Assembly (NCBI GenBank): GCA_029573725.1
Contig: JAKQDQ010000178.1
Span: forward strand, 593,929-657,928
Length of the DNA: 64,000 bases
Direction of reading: 5' to 3'
From: Verrucomicrobiota bacterium
GTDB taxonomy: Bacteria; Verrucomicrobiota; Verrucomicrobiia; Limisphaerales; JADLHS01
Shown: piece by piece, positions 63,534 to 64,000 of the stretch
How the letters are laid out: each line of letters opens with the position of its first letter
Position numbering within the stretch: position 1 is the first letter of the stretch
The notes under the pieces: generated by a model
Told to the model about the DNA's origin: nothing
Databases searched by the model: none
What the model saw: only the letters and a program-made list of their open reading frames with translations
Program-made: the position numbers and the translations under genes

Positions 63534-64000
63534 ATGAATCACGACCTCGACCATCGTCCGACCACACACTCCGAATCGCCTGTGCCGATCAACATCAGCG
63601 CCACACCGCCACGCCATCGGTTCGGTCGCGTGGCGCTGGCCGGCGGTTGGTTGCTGGGGGTGTTGCTGGTTCTGGCGCACGGCGCGAGTGCTCAGGAGGC
63701 GTTGCCGGTCGAATATCTCTCCGCCCATCCCGAGTTGTTCCTGGCACACGAGCAGGCCTGGGGACAACTCGGCCTCGACGTCGCCGCGCACGAAGCGCAC
63801 AAGACCGGCGACGTGCTCCGCATCGGTTCGCAAACCTACACCAACGGCCTCGGGCATCACGCCAATGGCCGGTTGGTGGTCTGGCTCGGCGGCGACTTCG
63901 CGCGGTTTGACGCCGAGGTGGGAGTGCAGCCCTGTGCGAACGGCAGTGTGATCTTCCGCGTGCTGGCGGATGGCAAAACGCTGTTTGACAGCGGCACGCT
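63534..64000 (+). CDS. NPCBM-domain exported protein, 3' end cut by the window
   Basis: An open frame from the ATG at 63534 runs to the window end without a stop (155 codons visible). It encodes an N-terminal hydrophobic segment (LAGGWLLGVLLVLAHGASAQ), then a sequence with the NPCBM signature: DVLRIGSQTYTNGLGHHANG, VVWLGGDFARFDAEVGV and FRVLADGKTLFDSGTL. NPCBM (novel putative carbohydrate-binding module) domains are commonly attached to GH27/GH36-type and other glycosidases; the catalytic part lies outside the window. A short ribosome-binding AACT/CAAC context gives no strong Shine-Dalgarno. Confidence 0.85.
   Translation, partial: MNHDLDHRPTTHSESPVPINISATPPRHRFGRVALAGGWLLGVLLVLAHGASAQEALPVEYLSAHPELFLAHEQAWGQLGLDVAAHEAHKTGDVLRIGSQTYTNGLGHHANGRLVVWLGGDFARFDAEVGVQPCANGSVIFRVLADGKTLFDSGT

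Overview
This 64 kb window is GC-rich, gene-dense chromosomal DNA. The gene content points to a Verrucomicrobiota bacterium, probably of the Pedosphaera/Limisphaerales type: type IV pilin-like proteins with a GFTLIELL leader, a PEP-CTERM protein, many TAT-exported Gfo/Idh/MocA oxidoreductases and carbohydrate-active proteins (DUF4838, GH116, NPCBM), DUF2723 and DUF4623-like proteins, futalosine-type menaquinone synthesis (MqnA), and CdaA-type c-di-AMP synthesis. This taxonomic call is inferred from gene families, not from a marker-gene search.

Layout. 0-6 kb is housekeeping: rpsA on the minus strand, then a plus-strand run of a VOC lyase, folP, cdaA, a YbbR/CdaR protein and glmM (folate, c-di-AMP and amino-sugar synthesis). 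6-10.5 kb is a minus-strand operon of three exported proteins behind a clear cobalamin riboswitch with an intrinsic terminator; this is the most interesting part of the window. 10.5-24 kb holds a CPA2 antiporter, an MFS exporter, a PHP-like exported protein, a DUF58/transglutaminase pair, a sugar isomerase-like protein, rpiB, mqnA, glyS and an AI-2E family protein. 24-29.6 kb holds lipoate ligase and nth (overlapping), a large DUF4838 protein, tRNA-Val(GAC) and thiD.

29.7-36.9 kb is a heavy-metal (Cu/Ag-type) resistance locus: two small exported Cys-containing proteins followed by CusC-, CusB- and CusA-like efflux subunits. 36.9-42.3 kb pairs a DUF2723 glycosyltransferase-like protein, overlapping an APS kinase (cysC), with a convergent sulfite dehydrogenase (SorA-like molybdoenzyme plus dihaem cytochrome c). 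42-48.5 kb holds a POT peptide transporter, an SGNH hydrolase, purF, a phosphodiesterase and tRNA-Leu(GAG).

48.6-64 kb is accessory. It has a duplicated beta-propeller-like exported protein, a PHB-depolymerase-like esterase, a decayed NatA/NatB-type ABC transporter carrying a 122 bp palindromic element, a GH116 glycosidase with an inserted domain, two Gfo/Idh/MocA proteins, a metallophosphoesterase, a toxin-antitoxin pair flanked by two copies of a dispersed repeat, and the start of an NPCBM-domain protein cut by the window end. No rRNA, CRISPR array, intact insertion sequence or prophage was seen.
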